Source: Clitoria ternatea (lineage: Eukaryota; Streptophyta; Magnoliopsida; Fabales; Fabaceae). From it: DNA of 64,000 nucleotides. Under the pieces are notes generated by a model. It did not search any database and had not been told where the DNA came from. It saw nothing but the letters and a program-made list of their open reading frames with translations. The DNA lies in NCBI GenBank assembly GCA_037962975.1, contig CM075673.1, forward strand, positions 122,469,001-122,533,000, in the 5' to 3' direction. The number at the start of each line of letters is the position of its first letter. Positions within the stretch are counted from its first letter, which is position 1. Position numbers and translations under genes: made by a program. Positions 49,639 through 61,763 of this stretch are shown one piece after another.

Positions 49639-50876
49639 ATCAACAATTTGCCTAATTGGCAATTAATCTTAATCAACCCTTAACTTAATCAATCCATAAC
49701 CTTAATCCTGAATTTAACCTTAATTTGCAGTTAATTAAAAATCAGGATGTTACAATAGACACCCATGGTTCTTAATATTTTCACAATTCAATACCGATCA
49801 TATCCATTTAATCATCATGGTTAATAATAATCAACACAGCCAATTAATCATATACATATCAATAAAAATATATATAAAACAAATATATAAACATTAAAGC
49901 ATCTTAATTTAACAGCAATTCCCGAACCTGCCCTTGGAAAGGTAAGGACCAGAAGTACCTTAGCCTTTCCAAACACTCGGTTCCCCCCCAAAATACCAGA
50001 GAATATACCCCCTGACCTTGATGGAGAATCTTAGATTAGTTGAAGACGTTCTCTACTGTCCTTGCTTCAGATCAAGGTGACTTGACGGAGAGAAGGAAAA
50101 TGAGAGAGAGATTTTTCTAATTTTAGTTGTTCTGAGAATTCAGACCTGGAAACAAGATGTGGTATCGATTTAATAATGCAAAAGACAAGTGGGGGACAAG
50201 CTTTTCATAGTGGAATGTTAGGTGCATTAATTGTGATAATAATAGAGGTTTTAGATAAGAAAATAAGCTATATTGTTGTCTATTTCCGCTGCCTACGTAC
50301 AGGAGCTTGTATGATTGAAGTAGATATATTATAATATGTAAAAGATGATATGATTGGAGTAAAGTGTGCAAGTTTCGCTGCCTGTGGCTCGTCCGTGATA
50401 ACATACTCAGATTTGCGTGAACTAGCGGACCGGTCACTAAGTGGGGATGCTCCTTCCAGCGATCCTTTTCGAAACTGGTTAGGAATGGCATCACTATCCC
50501 AGCCCTGATCCAGTCGGGTTCTATTGATCATGTCCCCTATCAATTCAGACACTGTTTGGGCATATCTCTTTCTGAGAAGTTTCAGAGCCTTTTTCATTCA
50601 GAATTGCTCCACTCGGAAGGGAATTCGCTTGGAAATGTTTCTGCTTGAAACACTCGGACATAGCCTTTCCTTCCTCGGAATGACTCACTCGGAGATGTCT
50701 CACCCGGACTCATTCAGAGAATATCTCACTCGAATATATATATCTGTCTGAAAAGTGGTCTTTCAAAGTCAGAGCCACTTTTCGTTCCGAATTGATTCAC
50801 TCGGGAATTATCCACTCGGATATACCTTTGACTGGAAAGTACTTATTCGAAGTCAGTCTTCACTCGAAAATACTTC

Positions 50877-51060
50877 TCTCGGAAGTGCATCACTCGGAAA
50901 TCATATAACCGAAAGATCATTCGGAGTTGCGTCACTCAGAAATCTTACAACTGAAAGATCATTCGGAGTTGTGTCACTCAGAAATCTTACAACTGAAAGA
51001 TCATTCAGAGTTGTGTCACTCGGAAATCTTACAACTGAAAGGATCATTCAGAGTTGAAGA
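50877..51060. repeat. 42-bp tandem repeat, B 5' LTR copy
   Basis: Counterpart of 26717-26870, with three to four units of the GATCATTCGGAGTTG type. Confidence 0.8.
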
Positions 51061-52068
51061 CAATCTCGAAGACGAACTGAGCACAAGCTCTCGGCAACTT
51101 TGAATATGGCCCGAGCACAGGCTCTAGGCAACCTTACACCCGAGCACGAATAGATAGAAGGGGTTCATCACTCAGATATTTACTTCCCTCGGAAACGTAT
51201 TCATTCGAAGTTAAAACCTTTCTCTGTTCAGAAGTACTTACCCTGAAAATGACTCACTCAGTGAAATCCCACACGGCAGTGTCGCACTAGGAGACACCCC
51301 ATTTGGGAAAGTTACACTCAACTCAGAGATAAACCACTTGGGAATTCACTTCTCGGAAATATCTCGGTCCGAGAAGTACTCATTCAAAATCAGTTTTTCT
51401 TCGTTCGGAAGTACTTCTCTCGGAAACATTTCACTCGAAAATGTTTCATTCGGGAACGAGTCACTCAAAGACGTTTGACTCAGAAATGTTTCACTCAGAG
51501 ACATTTCATTCGGAAACGAGTCACTCGGAGATGAGTCACTCGAAGACGTTTCACTCAGAAACGAGTCACTCAGAGACACTCCACCCGGAAGTATGGAACT
51601 TGGAAGCGACTTTGTCCGAAAGGTGCTCATTTGAAGCCAGAGCCCCTTTCACTCAGAAGTGGGTCTCTCGGACACGCTTCACTCAGAAATGTCTCCGAGG
51701 CCAGGACTCCACTCGGAAGTGGTTCTCTCGGTCATACCTCACTCGGAAACATAACCTTCATTCAGAATTTATCTCGGTCATACCTCACTCGGAAACATAA
51801 GCTTCACTCGGAATTTCTCTCGGCCATACCTCACTCGGAAACAGATTCCTTTCTTCACTCGGACAGTCTTATCTCAGACATGATTCACTCAGAAAATGGA
51901 TAATATCATTAATGGTCTAGATAAAAAAAATGATTATACACGAGAATGAAATTTTTGGGATATTACAGACTACCTACAGGGTATTTTATTTACTTATTAT
52001 CACTTACAGAATTTCCATACTTCAAAATTTACAAGATTAAGACTGCTACTAAAAATAGGGATGTTACA

Positions 52069-52747
52069 GCTTCCAAGTGCATTTCAATACCTACGTACTT
52101 CGAAGCTTTTCTTCGAAACTCCTCCAACGTCGTCGGAGGACTCTTTGCCAAAGACAAAGCAAAGGCGGACCCAGGTTGTAGGGCTTCAACAATGATATGA
52201 AGCTGAATAGCCTCTGTGAGGTTAGGCACCAAAGCAGCCTCCTTGTAAAATCTCTTCAAAAACTCCTTGAGAGTTTCACTTTCTCCCTGCCTTATCTGAG
52301 CCAAGGTATGGGAAGTCCTTGGAACGTCTCTAGAGATAATGAAATGGCTCTCAAATGAAGTCGCCATTTCTTCCCAAGAGTCTATTGACCCCGAGGGTAA
52401 ACTTTTGAACCAGCTAAGAGCCTCCTCCGACAGGGTTCGTGGAAACATCCTACACATCACATCTTCATCAGCTCCCAGGTACACGGCCTCATACATGTAA
52501 GCATTGAGATGTTTAGTGGGATCAGTCTCCCCATTATACTTCAGGTGTTTGGGGATGAGTATACTCATGAGCCTCCTTGAGAAAGGGACATTGAGTCGGT
52601 ATGCCCCAGAAGTCATCACTACCTGCTCCTTCCTCCTTCCACTGATTCTGTCCCCAGAATCTTGAGTGTGCTCCCTATCCTCGTAAGTAGGGATCTTAGA
52701 ATACTGGAGAGTTGTGGACTTCTCTCTCGCAGATGTATGGCGAGTAT
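52069..52747 (-). pseudogene. gag: T3 gag fragment, core domain
   Basis: Read on the minus strand it is open throughout, with SRRLMSILIPKHL, DAYMYEA-like NAYMYEAVYLGADED, EEALSWFKSLP, SWEEMATSFESHF and LKEFLKRFYKEAA, the same capsid core as T2. It is cut on one side by element B (GAAGC at 52069-52073) and on the other by solo LTR S2 (AGTAT at 52743-52747). No stop is present, unlike the T2 copy. Confidence 0.9.
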
Positions 52748-55196
52748 TATAACACCCCTAATTTTTTGTACTCGAATCCCGATGTAATCGTCATAAATAA
52801 TAAAAATGCGAATAAATTTTTTACGTTTGAAAAACATTTCCAATACATCACCATGATCATATCAAGACCCAAATCACAGGAAACCGAGGAGTGAGATTAA
52901 GTAACCTATAACTGGATCGATAAATAGTTTGCCCATTCGGTATACAAAAAATAGCAGAGTTTACAGCGGAAGAAGAATGTGTATACCGGGCACACGCCTA
53001 GTCCCATATATGAAGATATAAGAAAAGGCTCGGCAAGCATGCAATGGCATATGGTAAGCCTAATATACAACTATCTCATTTTACATAATCACATAAGCAT
53101 ACAATGCCTAAGATATAAGTATATACTTATCTATATGGTCATGCGTCATACATCTCCAATATTCATATTTATAATAGACCATAACCAGCCCAACCTCAAT
53201 TCATATATCTCCACTATTAGTACATCATCCAAGTGTATCTTTATATCCACAGTTCATCCATCAACAACACTAATTAGCAACATCATAATATTCATTTTAT
53301 ACATAACACATTAGATTACAATTCTGTCGGCCAAGGCATTCCTCTACAACTATTTACCTTCTCAAAAGCTTTACTTCATAAACGTCCTCATCCCATGGTT
53401 TTCCTGCATCAATACTAAAAAGTAGACCACATGGGAGAGTGAGTTATACATTTCAAATGACGATATGAATACAATTGAAATTATGTGCATATGCATATCA
53501 ACATCATGTATGTTTTGCTAAACACATCAACAATTATCATATATCATTAACTCATCAATATATATACTTATACGTCAAATCATAGCAAAGCAAGCATATA
53601 CACATTCATCACACCGCCACAATGGGCCAACACATATCTATCACATCGCCACAATGGGCCAACATATCAATATAGACCATTCTAGTCTTTCATCAAAGCC
53701 ACCATGGGCTAACATCATCATTGTCAATCATAATAAATACGCCCTTCATTACATTGGGCCATATCATACATATCGTCATATTCAACATCATTTCATATAT
53801 TCATATCATTTATTATTTTTATGTGGTCTTTCATGATATTAACTTCTCATCTCATCAACACCAATACCATCATCTCAATCATCATCAATCATCATCATAT
53901 TCTGGCATATCTCCATGCTATATGTAAATGCTCTTATGGCTAATGCATATGCATAATGGAATAGACAACAAATGCGGATCCGACTGTGGGAAAATAACAC
54001 CAATTGTGGGTTCAAGCATGATCACATACCATGCCCCTACTGCAGTAGTAAAATGTGTACACATATATCATAATGCATGCATATCACCATATTTTTACTG
54101 GTACCAAACCGCATCGCCCATCATGCAACACCTGGTCATTTTCACCATGACCGCGGTATACAACATATTCAACATATGGTGTTGCGGGCCAACCATGATT
54201 CTCAACATGGCAGCTGTGATCCAAAGGACCACCGGGGACACCTGCTCCTCAAGAGCCACCCCCACAAGGGTCAACCACATGCAGCTCCCCGTAGCTCAGC
54301 ATGGGCAGCTTCGTGACTTACACATCGAGTCACAGGGGAAACAACAGAAATGCTCGTGCACTGAGCCGCCCTCCCACTGGGCCAACCGGGGGAATCCCCT
54401 AATATTCCAACACCGGCAGCTATGATATGCCATGGATGCAATGCAATGCAAATCAAATGCATCCTCACTCTGTGCATCCTAAATGCCACTCATCAAACAT
54501 CATCATCATGATCACCAACACTACCATACACCTTAGTGGATTTCAACATTGTTAGTTTCTTAGTCAATATTTTCAAGTTTTAATGTGGCATTTTCATCTC
54601 AACATAATTCATATATATTTCACATCATATACGCAAGTCAACACTTACAATCAACCATAACGGCATTACAATATTATATAATATTCATCAATAATATCAC
54701 ACTTTTATTTAGTGGATTTTCATCCCATTATTCATTACCATTGTCTCAAGTACACTTTATATGTATATATATTCGTGTGGCATTCACAACATTTTCAATT
54801 TCATAATTCATACCACACATACAAGACTATGCTTGTATCACACACAATGGCACACGATGATTTATCAATATAAATATGCACCTCTTAGTGCAAGAGAGTG
54901 CTCATCATCATCATCTATCATATTTTAATGTCATTTATTTATCCCTTCATAAATTTCAAATTCGCTCTAGGATATCACTCAAAATCCTCTCATAAGGTTC
55001 TCAATATTATTCTTTCATTACTCTATTCTTAGTAGTAATTATATCTCAAGTAACTCATCCCCAATCGCATTAATTAATTCCAGCCATTATCATACTTTAT
55101 CATCATGGCATATCCCCAGATTATATACACCAAGAAGGGGATCCAAACGTAAGCCTTCCATAAATAATATAGGGCAGTTTCAATTCTGGGGAAAAC

Positions 55197-55442
55197 TCGC
55201 TCAAGCGAGATTCCCCTCCGCTTGAGCGAGACATGCCAAAAAGAAGGGTCAAATATGAGCCTGCCACCAGTAATATCGAGTAAAACCCATTCTGGTGGAA
55301 ACTCGCTCAAGCGAGATTCACATCCGCTTGAGTGAGACAGGTCGGGTTCGCTTGGGCGACCCCCTTTTCGCGTAAGCGAAAAACATCCAGTAGCCAATTC
55401 CTTTAACGCTCGCTTGAGCGAAGCACCAGCTCGCTTCAGCGA
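55197..55442. promoter_or_regulatory. Near-palindrome cluster 1 in S2
   Basis: Pairs of TCGCTTGAGCGA-type sites start at 55197/55218, 55303/55324, 55348/55368 and 55410/55431. Intra-pair spacing is 21, 21, 20 and 21 bp. Confidence 0.8.
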
Positions 55443-56536
55443 AAACCGACCAGAGGTCGTCCTTACCAACACTCGGTTTTCACTCTGCAATTCATTCAAA
55501 ACCGACTCATCTCACTCGGTTGTCCACTCGGTAAAATCAATCAAAACCGACTCCCAACACTCGGGTTTTCACTCGGCAGGATCTCCTTGAAACCGGCTCA
55601 AAGCACTCAGGTTTTCCACTCAGCAAAATAATCCTGACCGACCCATCATTCACTCGGCCAATTAATTCCAAATCCGAGTCGTCTCTCTATCAGTTTTCCA
55701 CTCGGTAATTTCATTCCAAAACCGAGTCGTCTCAATCAGTCTTTCACTCGGTAAACATAGTACAAAGCCGACCCATCTTTCGCCCGGTTTTCACTCGGCA
55801 TAATCATCTCAAAAATGACTTATCTCATACTCAGTTTCACTCGGTGAAATTATCTCTAAAACAACTCTTTTTCTTTCTATCAGGCTAGATTTCCTAGCAC
55901 TCAGCCTACACTCGGGCGAAGCTATTCTAGAATACATCCGGACAGACTCACAGTATATCCCCATAGGTGCACACTCAGAATTGCACACTCAGACCTATTT
56001 AAGTCTTGTCCACTCGGATTATTAATCTTTGTTCACCTAGAAAGGAACCCCTAAGATACCTCAAATCAGAACCATCACAATCACTCTCCCCGCAGGAGAG
56101 GTTCAATCGGGATTTTCCACTCGGGAATAATTAGACCTATCATTACTCGGGGAATTCTCTCACTAAGATCCCTCTTGGATTAGGTTATTAAAATGGATCT
56201 CTCAGAACACATTTCTCCCGGAGTCCTCTTAAGCCTTCACCACTCGGAAAAGTCCCAATGGCTATAGCCTCACTCGGAATTACACATTAGAAGGCACTCC
56301 ACTCGGCACAGGTTACACCGGACTCGGAAATTCCCCATTCGGGACTCCACTGCCCAGATCATCACATTCACGAGCCTTCTACTCGGATTATGCCCACTTC
56401 CTCACTCGGAAGGTCATGACTCGGATATGAGTCACTCGGAATTCACCCAGAAATTCCACCACCTCTTAATTCATTTCCAAAACTCCCACTTAGACAAAGT
56501 TTGTTCAGAAACTTACCCAATCACCATATACTTGTC

Positions 56537-56784
56537 TCGCCTGGGCGAATGCCATCCCTCAAGACTCTTCGCTCGGGCGGATTTCCTCCAGTAGCTAAAT
56601 CCCTGATCTACTAACATTCTCGCTTGAGTGAACTGGCCATTCGCTTGAGCGAAATCAGACTAGTGGCTAATTCCTTCGCCCTCGCTCGGGCGAAGCTCAA
56701 TTCGCCTGGGCGAATTTACTCCAGAAGCTAATTTACTGAAGCAGGGGACTCTCGCTTGGGCGAGATCCCACCTCGCTTGAGCGA
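56537..56784. promoter_or_regulatory. Near-palindrome cluster 2 in S2
   Basis: Sites start at 56537/56569 (32 bp), 56620/56641 (21), 56682/56702 (20) and 56752/56773 (21). Successive pairs are 83, 62 and 70 bp apart. A CCAGTAGCTAA-like word recurs between them and also near 55387. Confidence 0.8.
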
Positions 56785-58625
56785 GACTATCAGGTCTTAC
56801 ACAGAATTAATAATTCTCACAACTTAACTCATGAATTCTCACTCTAGGCCAACTGATTCACCACCATTACATCATACACAGCACACAAGGCATATAACTC
56901 TCTCTGCCCATTCACACTCAGAAATTCTCATTTCCACTCATCAATCACTCTCTTAAATTCTGATTTATCAACCATAAAATGAAGGCTTTAAGACACCTCT
57001 CATTACCACATTACTCATCTCAAAACAGTCCTCTGCACTTATTTAACTCATTCATTTATAAATTTTTACCATCATTTAGTTCATGTCCAACCAAGGGACC
57101 ATAAAACACTTATCATCAGCATTATATAAATACATACATTTTCGTGACAATCAACATAAGCCAAGCCATCAATCATCACTTCATCAAATCAGTCATATGA
57201 GACATTTATGGCAAGGCATTGCATTAGTTCAACATATACATAATTAACAATGAATTCACTCATGCGATTTGAAATGCAAACTCCTCTCCTACCTCGAGAG
57301 AAGAACCGCAATTCCAACGCTCCGATTGCTTTGATTATTATGCATCATCGTCCGGAATACAATCCTATCAACAACACACATATGTACATGAAATTAATAA
57401 GCCATCACAAGGCATCCAATTTCAACTTAAGTCACCATGGATTTTCTTAAGCCATCACTAATCCATAAACCCTTATGGTATTTATCATGGCCTAAGACTT
57501 CATCAAGTCAAGTATCCATTATCAATGGTCATCCACCATTATTGTTATCACCAATAACATCATTCAATATTGCCTATCACTTTCCTATTCTCAAGATTTA
57601 TTCCTCAAGTCATCAAATCTACTCACATGCAAATATCATCAACCTCATTAATCAATCTTAATGATTCTAAAGATCCATTCCTCTCATATACTCCATTCAT
57701 AGACATCCATAATCATCAAAATCATCAAGTGAGTCAAAACCCCCAAATTATTAATACTTAGGGTTCACTTTCCAAACATTCAAGCCTAGGATTTCCATTT
57801 CCACCCACATGCAAGGTTTCTAACATCACCATTTTCAACTCAACAACTCAAAACCATAAATAAAACAAGGTGGAGGTAAGAAATCTTTAGCTCAAGCTTA
57901 AGCTCCACCAAAACAAAAATGAGAGTGAAGAAGAGAAAGGAGATGATCCCACAAGCTCCCAAGCTCCATAAATGCTTCACAAATCCAAGGGAACCATTTA
58001 ATTTCGAGTAGAATGGCAAGGAAGAGGATTGGTCACAGTTTGTGCAAAAGAAGAACGGAGGAGAAGAAGAAAATGATAAAGATGGAGTGGAGAAGAAATG
58101 TGTACCGAGAATGAGGAAGAGAAGGGAAGAATTAGACCAAAATTGGACATTGTCCAATGGTTAAAAGGATGTCACATTTGCTTTTACCAATGGGCCATTT
58201 AATCTATTAACCATTGTATAATAGAGTGTAAAGTGAGTGGGGAGAGAGAGAAGAAGAAGAAGTGGACGGCTGAAACATGGAAGGAAGAAAGAGAATTCTC
58301 ATTTTCTTTTTAATCCAATTTGGTTCGTAATTTCCCCGTTTCATATCCTACATCGAGTCCAATTAATTATTTCCTTGACACCAAAAATAATTTTAAATAT
58401 ACCATCTTAACCACAATAATTTTCTAAACATTCTAGACCCATCAAACATCTAATTAAACCAAGTGGGTCCCACATCACCAGTTAATTCATCTAATTTTGG
58501 TAAATCTTAATTTACCGATAATTCACCTCTAATGTCTAACAACATCTCCCATAATTATTTGACCATAAACAATCAATTATCATCATCCAATAAATTTATT
58601 TTATTTAAAAATCCGGGATGTTACA

Positions 58626-58859
58626 AGTATCCTTCGCCTGAGACATCATTCTGTCCCCAGTTCTTCCTTTCTCCCTTTGTAACTCGATCAACTCTTCCCT
58701 GAGCTGCCTAATAACTTCATCTCGAGGGTCAGGGGTTGCCACTGGTACCATTCTCCTTGAATGGGTTACTGGTGATTCGAAAACGCATCTCTTATCAGCT
58801 TGTTGATAGGCCACATCTTCCACATGACCATCCACAAAGTTGCGTCCATCTCCTTCCAT
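58626..58859 (-). pseudogene. gag: T3 gag fragment, N-terminus
   Basis: Starts MEGDGRNFVDGHVEDV at 58859 and runs through PDPRDEVIRQLREEL, colinear with T2 gag 20884-21117. It is open up to the S2 insertion point. With 52069-52747 and 6714-6823 it accounts for roughly 340 codons without a stop. Position and start agree with a start shortly after the primer site. Confidence 0.88.
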
Positions 58860-58903
58860 GGTCGACTACTAACTTCTGCAGAAAGTAGGAATAACTCTAC
58901 CAA

Positions 58904-58922
58904 GTCCAACTGGGCGTGCCAA
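58904..58922 (-). other. Primer binding site region of T3
   Basis: TTGGCACGCCCAGTTGGAC on the minus strand, directly after the LTR end, as in T2. Confidence 0.6.
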
Positions 58923-59755
58923 TGATCTGGTCCGGACCGGGGTCTAGGATCCGGTGTGGGACCAGCCACAAAAGTATGGGCTGAATAAGGTTGGAGACCG
59001 GTTCTGTGTGTATTCGGTCTCTGTAATCCGACCTCTCGGTAAGAGAAACCACTCTCGTTGTCCTGGAGATCCTTCACACCGACCTCACGCGTTGGTGTGG
59101 GCGACAGGTGGTGTCACCTGCGAAGATTCTCCGACGCTCAAGTTAGAAGAGTGTAAATGAACTCAGTTAATACTCAAGCAGTATCATAGTGAGAATGAGA
59201 GTAAGAACAACATAACCTTGCATGTGTATTGGAACATGTTATTTATAATTGAGCGTGGAAGATGAATCGTTGGGTGTAAGTGGGCCCATAGGTTCTGATG
59301 CCGTGTGTAAAATGTCAATCAGAATGGCCTAGTATTCAGAGTATGCCAGGGGGTAGGACAATTAGCAGTGTACGATTCTGACACAGGGATGGAGGATAGT
59401 CACCTTTTCCGCAAATTACGCTTACAATTGTACCTACTCCTTTCGGTGAATGAAAGGGACGTATTCCGCTGTGCAGAGTATCTTTCTCGTTGCGACACTG
59501 TGGCAATCGGATAGAGGTGTCGGATGAATGAGAGCGGATACCGACCGGTGTAGGAGAGACTTGCATCGTATAGTTGCAGACCAGGTCGGTATTCTGTGAT
59601 ACCGGTTGATCTCTAGGACGGCTAATATTTTTGCCGACTGGATCATTGTCCTGTGATACCGATTGAACTTCTAGGCCGGCTAAGATAATGATCTCTTAGT
59701 CTTAGGGCCGGTATCCAAACCGGACAATCTTGGGGCCGGTATCCAGACCGGATCA
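58923..59755 (-). repeat. T3 5' LTR (833 bp)
   Basis: The reverse complement runs TGATCCGGTCTGGATACCGG to GACCAGATCA and is related to the T2 LTR throughout (repeated GGATACCGG, AACCAGTGGG-like and GACAGGTGG words). Its outer edge at 59755 is the boundary between the retroelement nest and the gene space. The other LTR of T3 lies left of the window. Confidence 0.85.
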
Positions 59756-61523
59756 AGTTGTTTTTTGGTTAGTTTCAGCCAGGATGTAAAATTTTTAATG
59801 GGTTGGGCCTATCTATCCATGGACTAAATAATATTGAAACATAAAACCTGCAGATATCGGTTCGATCCCCACAAGTGGAACCGAAAACTGAACCAAACCG
59901 CTTATGAAATGTGGTTTTTTTTTGGGTTTTGGGTTTTGGTTTTCAATTTGATAAGTTTCGGTTTTTTTGATCGATTGAGTGGTTTTAAGCAGTCCGGATT
60001 GGATGATGAACACCCTACTCACGAGTCACTACCACTCCAAACAAGGTCTTCTTTTTTTTTGCAATGTTTTTCCAATTTCTGAAATGGTTGTATAGAAGCT
60101 TTTTTTAGTTTATATATTTTTCTCCCGACCCAAATATAATAAGGATAGTTGTAATACATATATTTTATGTGTTTAATCGAAAACAAATTTATTAAAAAGT
60201 TATGAAGGGACTTAAACTCATCACTAGTCCTACAATGATAAAATACACAATCTCAATTGAGAGTGTCATTCAAAAAAGAAACAAAAAATGGTTTAAACCA
60301 TTACCATTCCAAAATTTTAACATGTGAGAACATATTCTTCACTTTTCTTATGCTTCTAAGTACTTTTTATGTACTAAGCATTTTTTAGGGTTAACCTATA
60401 AATATTTTTTAAAAGATAATTTTATTCGGAATTTTATCTTACTTAAAATTTTCTATCTTTTTTAATAAATATGTTTAATAAGAATCAAAATTAAAATTTT
60501 TCTATAATCTCATTCTGTATTACCAAATAAAAAAAAACTCAATTATTTTATACACTAAACATAGACTAACTCTCTTAATATTTTCCACCACACACTCAAA
60601 CCACATCACCCTCCCATTCCCACTCCCACTACGATGGATTACTATGTTTTTATTTTTACATTAATACTCTTGGTAATTCTTGCTGGTAGCAACAACACAT
60701 TTTATATTAATTAAAGTATTTCACACAAATTATTTTTTAAAAAAGTTAGATTTTTTCAAATCAAATGCACATTAAAGTAAGTGATTAATTTTTTTATTTG
60801 TCCTATTCAAGATGCACACGAGATTTTGTATGATAAAATTCATTTTTATCCAAATTTAATACAAATACATTTATTTTTTAGAAATAAAAATATTTCAACA
60901 ATAATTACGATAATTAAATATAAATATGATCGTATATATTAATATATTATAAATCTATTTTAGTCAATTCTTTGAAGTTTCTTTTTATCAATAATAAATG
61001 ATAATTAAGGTTTTTTCTCTCTAAAATTAATAATGCGCTTTATAATTAAAAAATAAGTTAGCCAAGTTTTTTTTAAAAAGTGACCGCCAAGTATTATTAA
61101 GTCTTATGACTAGATGCAAATTATACTCATAAAGTTATATATGTATATATAACAAATTATAAACGCATTTAAATTGTTTTTTAAATATTTTTATTTAATA
61201 ATTGAGTTTTCTTTTTTTCTCCAAAATTATTCACGTGCTTCTTTATGATTAAAAATATGGTAAGCTATTTAATAGGTATTATAGTTAGATATACACAAAA
61301 TTTACATTTTGATAAAACAAATTTAAAATTTATAAAATTATATATAAATTATAGAAATAGAGTTGATTGAAAATTAGCTTAAATTAATTCTATTTCATAG
61401 ATAGCTTTTGAAAGAAAATTCTTTCATGTTATAGAAATAAAAAAATAGTAGAAAAAGATAGTATAAATTATGTTACATATGAAGATTTATGAAATACTAA
61501 GCTTTCCCCTTTTAAGTCATCAA
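59756..61523. other. AT-rich intergenic region, no gene seen
   Basis: T/G-rich low-complexity sequence at 59910-59960, then very AT-rich DNA with no LTR or protein signal. The open frames at 59813-60082 on both strands lie in this low-complexity sequence and are not supported. Confidence 0.6.
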
Positions 61524-61596
61524 GTTCGCGTGGCCTAATGGATAAGGCGCTCGCCTCCGGAGCGGGAGATTGTGGGTTCGAGTCCCACCGTGAACG
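61524..61596 (+). tRNA. tRNA-Arg (anticodon CCG)
   Basis: A 73-base cloverleaf. The acceptor stem GTTCGCG pairs with CGTGAAC (one G-U), then discriminator G. The anticodon stem CTCGC/GCGGG has loop CTCCGGA, so the anticodon is CCG (61557-61559), reading CGG codons. The A box TGGCCTAATGG (61531-61541) and B box GGTTCGAGTCC (61575-61585) are intact. CAA lies just upstream and a T run (about 61608) just downstream, as usual for plant RNA polymerase III genes. There is no intron and the CCA end is not encoded. All arms pair, so it looks functional. Confidence 0.96.
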
Positions 61597-61763
61597 CTAG
61601 TTTATCATTTTTATTAGAATGTGCAGCTATGACTTTTGCCTTTGCTTCAAATGACAATTCCTATATAATATATATGCCTTCTAATTTCCTAATTAAAATA
61701 GATTTTAAGTTTTGTACACAAACACCAACCAAAACCAAAGATTTAATGTTGAAAAAACATGTC

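Larger units (their letters stand above)
46150..49754 (-). mobile_element. Solo LTR S1 (3.6 kb)
   Basis: TGAAACATCC to GGATGTTACA, flanked by ATAGA at 46145-46149 and 49755-49759, with no protein homology. Minus orientation is inferred from a promoter-like stretch near 49490, a leader rich in TTCTTC and a donor-like CAG/GTAAGGGGG at 48834. The plus strand carries many CACTCGG words (46640-48480) and the near-palindrome array at 46303-46472. The open frame 48813-49382 overlaps the predicted leader and shows no protein family signal. Confidence 0.85.
6824..52068 (-). mobile_element. Element B: Ty3 chromovirus (Tekay type) with nested insertions
   Basis: Minus-strand element beginning at 52068 (TGTAACATCCC) and ending at 6824. 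Both LTRs measure about 3708 bp once nested DNA is subtracted. It has an initiator-Met primer site at about 44739-44750, gag-pol from 44569, and a polypurine tract at 27945-27959. Own sequence totals about 11.8 kb, matching complete element A (11.9 kb). Nested inside are T2 (8069-25476), a Sirevirus (28018-40468) and a solo LTR (46150-49754). It inserted into T3 gag with duplication GAAGC/AAAGC. Family assignment rests on the protein match to A, whose end carries a chromodomain-like tail. Confidence 0.92.
44751..52068 (-). repeat. 5' LTR of element B, split by a solo LTR
   Basis: The pieces are 44751-46149 and 49760-52068, about 3708 bp together. They match the 3' LTR pieces, including the unoccupied ATAGA site at 25588-25592. 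The U3 half (50600-51900) is rich in CACTCGG on the plus strand. The open frames here (for example 51346-51630) follow the motif repeats and are not genes. Confidence 0.93.
52748..58625 (-). mobile_element. Solo LTR S2 (5.9 kb)
   Basis: TATAACACCCC (first G mutated) to GGATGTTACA, flanked by AGTAT at 52743-52747 and 58626-58630. T2 keeps the unoccupied ATACT at 21113-21117. Minus orientation is inferred from its GGATGTTACA end and a leader-like stretch near 57850-58160. Inside are two near-palindrome clusters (55197-55442, 56537-56784) around a CACTCGG-rich block (55480-56460). No protein homology is seen. It is long for a solo LTR, and an unrecognised nested insertion cannot be excluded. Confidence 0.8.

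Noticed and set aside
53928..54425. 165-residue plus-strand frame in S2
   Set aside because: Inside a solo LTR, in antisense to its likely transcription, with no protein family signal and overlapping frames on both strands.
59813..60082. Overlapping frames on both strands near 59.9 kb
   Set aside because: T/G-rich low-complexity sequence with no domain; composition alone explains the open frames.
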